A stretch of 64,000 bases of DNA, taken from assembly GCF_025961835.1 (NCBI RefSeq), contig NZ_JAOQOK010000001.1, positions 372,001 to 436,000 of the forward strand, read 5' to 3'. The position numbers were made by a program, and so were the translations under genes. Below the pieces are notes generated by a model, which searched no databases, was not told where the DNA came from, and was given only the letters and a program-made list of their open reading frames with translations. Source of the DNA: Sphingobium sp. B2D3C. GTDB lineage: Bacteria; Pseudomonadota; Alphaproteobacteria; Sphingomonadales; Sphingomonadaceae. This document shows positions 61,486 through 64,000 of this stretch, one piece after another; positions within the stretch are counted from its first letter, which is position 1, and each line of letters starts with the position of its first letter.

Positions 61486-62041
61486 GGATATGCAAAGCCT
61501 GTTCGCGCCGATGGGCAGCGACATGGCCCGCTTGCGCGAAGATGCGAGCGGTCTGCGCGACGAGCTAGATTTACTGAGCACAGGCGCGGAACGAGCGAGC
61601 CGCGCCATCGAGGCGGGGCTGCTGCGTGCTGTGCGGACGGGGCGGATCGGCTTTGAAGATCTCGGCAAGATCGCGCTGTCCGTCATGGACCAGATCGCCC
61701 GTTCGGCGGTTCGTAACGGCTTGGAGGCGATCCTCGGCGGCGGAGGCTCTTCCGGGCTTTTGGGGTTGGGAACGAGCCTCCTCACCGGTGCGCTTGGGTT
61801 GCCCGGCCGGGCAACGGGCGGCCCGGTGGCGCCGGGGCGGGCCTATCTCGTCGGCGAGCGCGGGCCGGAAGTGTTCGTCCCGACGAACAGCGGCCAGATT
61901 GTGCCCGGCGTCGGTGGCCAGGGCGGACGAGACGTGCGCGTGTCGATCACCGTCAATGGCAGCGGGCAGGACGCGCCGCGGGCGCTGGCGCGCAGTGCGC
62001 GTCAGGTGGCGCGGGCGGTGCGTGGGGCGCTCGGGGATTAG
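61478..62041 (+). CDS. Short tail tape-measure protein (RcGTA g11-like)
   Basis: 187 residues. Helical N-terminal part (SDMARLREDASGLRDELDLL), then membrane-like and Gly-rich stretch (LEAILGGGGSSGLLGLGTSL) and the conserved ARSARQVARAVRGALGD end; GPEVFVPTNSGQIVPGVGGQ is typical of GTA tape-measure proteins. Its length sets tail length; it is close to RcGTA g11 and far below phage proteins. Followed by a repeat-bearing gap. Confidence 0.85.
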   Translation: MDEDMQSLFAPMGSDMARLREDASGLRDELDLLSTGAERASRAIEAGLLRAVRTGRIGFEDLGKIALSVMDQIARSAVRNGLEAILGGGGSSGLLGLGTSLLTGALGLPGRATGGPVAPGRAYLVGERGPEVFVPTNSGQIVPGVGGQGGRDVRVSITVNGSGQDAPRALARSARQVARAVRGALGD

Positions 62042-62062
62042 GCCTTTTTCGCGTCCATGACT

Positions 62063-62136
62063 GTGTCTCGACTTGAGCCGAGAGGCTGAAGTTTACCCTG
62101 AGCGCCCGCCTGCGGGCGGTCGAAGGGCTCGACACA
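62063..62136. repeat. Long imperfect inverted repeat upstream of the fused tail gene
   Basis: TGTCTCGACTTGAGCC at the left end and GGGCTCGACACA at the right end are inverted copies; inside is CCCT...AGGG and a CGCCCGC-CT-GCGGGCG hairpin. This resembles the common intergenic repeat that carries CCCTGAGC and GTCGAAGGGC. Confidence 0.65.
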
Positions 62137-62204
62137 AACGGGCGGGGGCGGGTGGGATCGCCCGCCGAAATGGCTGCTCTCGATATCAACAAAGGATAAC
62201 CCCG

Positions 62205-64000
62205 ATGGCCTACTGGCTGGCGACCGAGAGGCGCAATCAGGAGAGCGGCGTGGTCAAGCGCTTCTCGCCACCTTTCTGGACCGTCAATTTCCCACGGCCG
62301 ATGACGGCCTCCGTCGTGACGGTCGGGGATGATGGATTGCGCGTCGATGCGGTGTTCCATGGCTCGGGCGACCTTGCCGGGCTGATCTGGGAATCGGCTG
62401 ATGTATGGGACCATCCGCTGCTCCGTTATGAGACGCGACGGGATTATCGTGGCTGCACCTTGCGGTTCCGCTGGCGGAGTGGTGGGGTCAAGCCGCTCGA
62501 TGCCATTCAGGGCCCGACCTTGACGCTTGAGGGGCGGGACGCGGCCGGCAATGCGCGGGCCTGGTATGTGCGGCTCTGGAACTATGCGGAAGGCAGTCCG
62601 GAGGACGCGGTCGTCACCCTCGACTTCGACGCGTTGGTCGGTGGCTTTGCCTTGCCGGCCGATGCGGACCCGGTGGATGCGCGGGATATCGACCGCCTGT
62701 TCATCTCCATCGTCCAGACCGATTATGATGAGGGAGAGACGACCTTTCCTGACGCCCGCGAAGGCCGGGTGGAGGTCAGCGAGATGGTTTGCGAGGGGGC
62801 AGGATCGGTCATCGCCATGGGCGATCCGATGCTGCCGGAGCATGGGCTGTCGATCGCCAGCGGCTATGATGATGCGTACAATCAGACGCCTGAGCGCTTG
62901 CTGCGGCAGGTGCTGGCGCTGGGCTATCGCGGCGCGATCAATCATTATGTCGGGATGAGCCACTATATGCGGCTCGCCCCTGATGGCAGCGATTTTCGCG
63001 TGACGCTGGCGGGCGGTGCGCTGGCGACGCCATGCCGGCGCTGGCACGAGGACTTCGCGGCGCGCTGCAAGGCGCTGGGGTTCGGGCTGATCCTGTCGCT
63101 CTCTTACGAGCTGTTCGATGCCTATTGCCCAGCTGAGTGGAAGCAGCAGGCGTGGGACGGAGAGCTCGCGCTGACCGGGTGGACGCCGCCCTCCGCCCTG
63201 CTTTCGCCAGCCAATGCCGCGGCTAACGACTATTTGCGTGCGGTGGCGCGGGCCTTTGCGGGCATCGCGCGGGATGCCGGGCTAGCGGTGCGTTTCCAGA
63301 TCGGCGAGCCCTGGTGGTGGGTGATGTCGGATGGGCGACCCTGCCTGTACGACGATGCCACCCGCGCTGCGTTCGGGAGTGCCGCCGTGGAAATTCCGAC
63401 GGTTCGCGATACGCTCGACAGCGGGCAGATGGCTTTGTTGGATGCGGCTGGCGCGCTGCTGGCCACTTCGACGGCGGGCGTGGCGGATGTCGTGCGCGCG
63501 GAGACGCCGGGCGCCGAGCTTCTTCTGCTTGTCTATCTGCCGAGCGTGCTGGACCCTGAGGCGCCGGAGCTCAAACGCGCGAACGTGCCGACAGGCTGGG
63601 CCGCGCCGGCTTTCGACCGGTTGCAGATCGAAGATTATGACTGGGTGACCGAGGGCCGAACCGCCCGCTCAGCCGCAGGGCGCGCCGCGATGGACGCGCG
63701 CCTGGGTTACCCGCCAGAGGAGCAGCATTATTTCGCCGGATTTTTGCCGGCTGGCTCCACCGATGAGTCAACGCAGACCGGTTGGGACCGCATTGCCGCA
63801 GCGGCAGATGCTGCGCGGGCGCGCGGCCATGCCGCCACCTTCATCTGGGCGCTGCCCCAGGTCGCGCGGGACGGCTTTACCTATTTCCAGCTTTCAGGAG
63901 ATGCGGACGTGCAGCATTTCGACGACCTCGCCTTTCCGCTCGACATCGGCAATCGCGCGCAGGTGGCGCCGGCTTTCTCGACGCGGATCGTGGAGAGCGT
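62205..64000 (+). CDS. GTA tail protein: glycosidase-like TIM-barrel-type region joined to a DUF2460 start (right edge truncates it)
   Basis: At least 598 residues are open to the window edge, starting at ATG 62205. Residues 1-150 are beta-rich (FWTVNFPRPMTASVVTVGDD, LIWESADVWDHPLLRYETRR). Residues about 200-560 look like a TIM-barrel, with LGYRGAINHYVGMSHYM, LGFGLILSLSYELFDAYCPA and IGEPWWWVMSDG (Glu about 368 as a candidate acid/base). Residues from about 570 (FDDLAFPLDIGNRAQVAPAF) match the start of the DUF2460 family, the GTA g12 distal tail protein. The position right after the tape measure also fits g12, but RcGTA g12 lacks the N-terminal module. Catalysis is not proven. Confidence 0.78.
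   Translation, partial: MAYWLATERRNQESGVVKRFSPPFWTVNFPRPMTASVVTVGDDGLRVDAVFHGSGDLAGLIWESADVWDHPLLRYETRRDYRGCTLRFRWRSGGVKPLDAIQGPTLTLEGRDAAGNARAWYVRLWNYAEGSPEDAVVTLDFDALVGGFALPADADPVDARDIDRLFISIVQTDYDEGETTFPDAREGRVEVSEMVCEGAGSVIAMGDPMLPEHGLSIASGYDDAYNQTPERLLRQVLALGYRGAINHYVGMSHYMRLAPDGSDFRVTLAGGALATPCRRWHEDFAARCKALGFGLILSLSYELFDAYCPAEWKQQAWDGELALTGWTPPSALLSPANAAANDYLRAVARAFAGIARDAGLAVRFQIGEPWWWVMSDGRPCLYDDATRAAFGSAAVEIPTVRDTLDSGQMALLDAAGALLATSTAGVADVVRAETPGAELLLLVYLPSVLDPEAPELKRANVPTGWAAPAFDRLQIEDYDWVTEGRTARSAAGRAAMDARLGYPPEEQHYFAGFLPAGSTDESTQTGWDRIAAAADAARARGHAATFIWALPQVARDGFTYFQLSGDADVQHFDDLAFPLDIGNRAQVAPAFSTRIVES

Noticed and set aside
53881-64000. An ordinary integrated prophage
   Set aside because: No integrase, repressor, replication gene or att-like repeat is seen at the left boundary, and gene order matches RcGTA. 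The right boundary is outside the window, so this is only partly excluded.
1-64000. CRISPR arrays, IS elements, toxin-antitoxin pairs
   Set aside because: No regularly spaced direct repeats, transposase motifs or paired small genes of these types were found on either strand.

Overview
The window looks like part of a sphingomonad (Alphaproteobacteria, order Sphingomonadales) chromosome. The evidence is high GC with strong third-position GC bias, a sphingan-like exopolysaccharide locus, an alphaproteobacterial RelA/SpoT (Rsh), CarD, a Suv3-like helicase, a plant-type glutamate-cysteine ligase, a SahR-like ArsR-methyltransferase fusion, and an RcGTA-type gene transfer agent (GTA) cluster in canonical order. 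No tRNA, rRNA, CRISPR array, insertion sequence or integrase was seen.

Region 1 (1-8.8 kb) is an exopolysaccharide locus. Translationally coupled genes on the minus strand encode a short Wza-type export protein, an outer-membrane barrel and a Wzz-like chain-length protein (cut by the window edge). The plus strand encodes a TPR lipoprotein, the polyprenyl-phosphate sugar-phosphate transferase that starts the repeat unit, a polymerase/ligase-like membrane protein and a secreted clan-A glycosidase-like protein preceded by a structured leader. Region 2 (8.8-23.2 kb) holds gamma-glutamyltransferase, an acyl-CoA synthetase, a glyoxalase gloA-gloB pair, a SIMPL protein, a four-gene operon (YjgN/DUF898, M48 protease, alpha/beta hydrolase, TPR protein), a His-rich ZnuD-like TonB receptor and an M23 murein peptidase. 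Region 3 (23.3-36.6 kb) holds the helicase, an S4 protein, ferredoxin, CarD, a GIN-domain protein, a PEP-CTERM protein, Rsh, an HxlR regulator followed by a LytS/LytTR two-component pair, a glycine-zipper protein, a phytase-like protein and L28.

Region 4 (36.7-53.7 kb) is mostly housekeeping: TadA, a GT-C-like membrane protein, GtrA, a tiny lipoprotein, the SahR-like fusion, DUF465, an XpaC-like/TelA pair, SthA, GshA, RsmE, UbiA, a DedA-like protein, Lnt, MetK and TrmB. Glutathione synthesis and glyoxalases both occur in the window. A dyad in front of metK may be the operator of the SahR-like regulator encoded 10 kb away.

Region 5 (53.7-64 kb) is the GTA-like cluster: small and large terminase, portal, prohead protease, HK97 capsid, head-tail adaptor, tail terminator, tail tube, two tail chaperones, a short tape measure and a tail protein cut by the right edge. 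Unusual points: (a) an AT-rich promoter with a perfect 21-bp dyad at its front; (b) a LuxR-type regulator gene sitting between terminase and portal, preceded by a lux-box-like dyad; (c) three strong intrinsic terminators inside the cluster (before portal, before capsid, after capsid), so late-gene expression must be staged, antiterminated or driven from internal promoters; (d) the last protein joins a glycosidase-like TIM-barrel-type region of about 560 residues to the start of a DUF2460 distal-tail domain. Taken together this is the most unusual system in the window.
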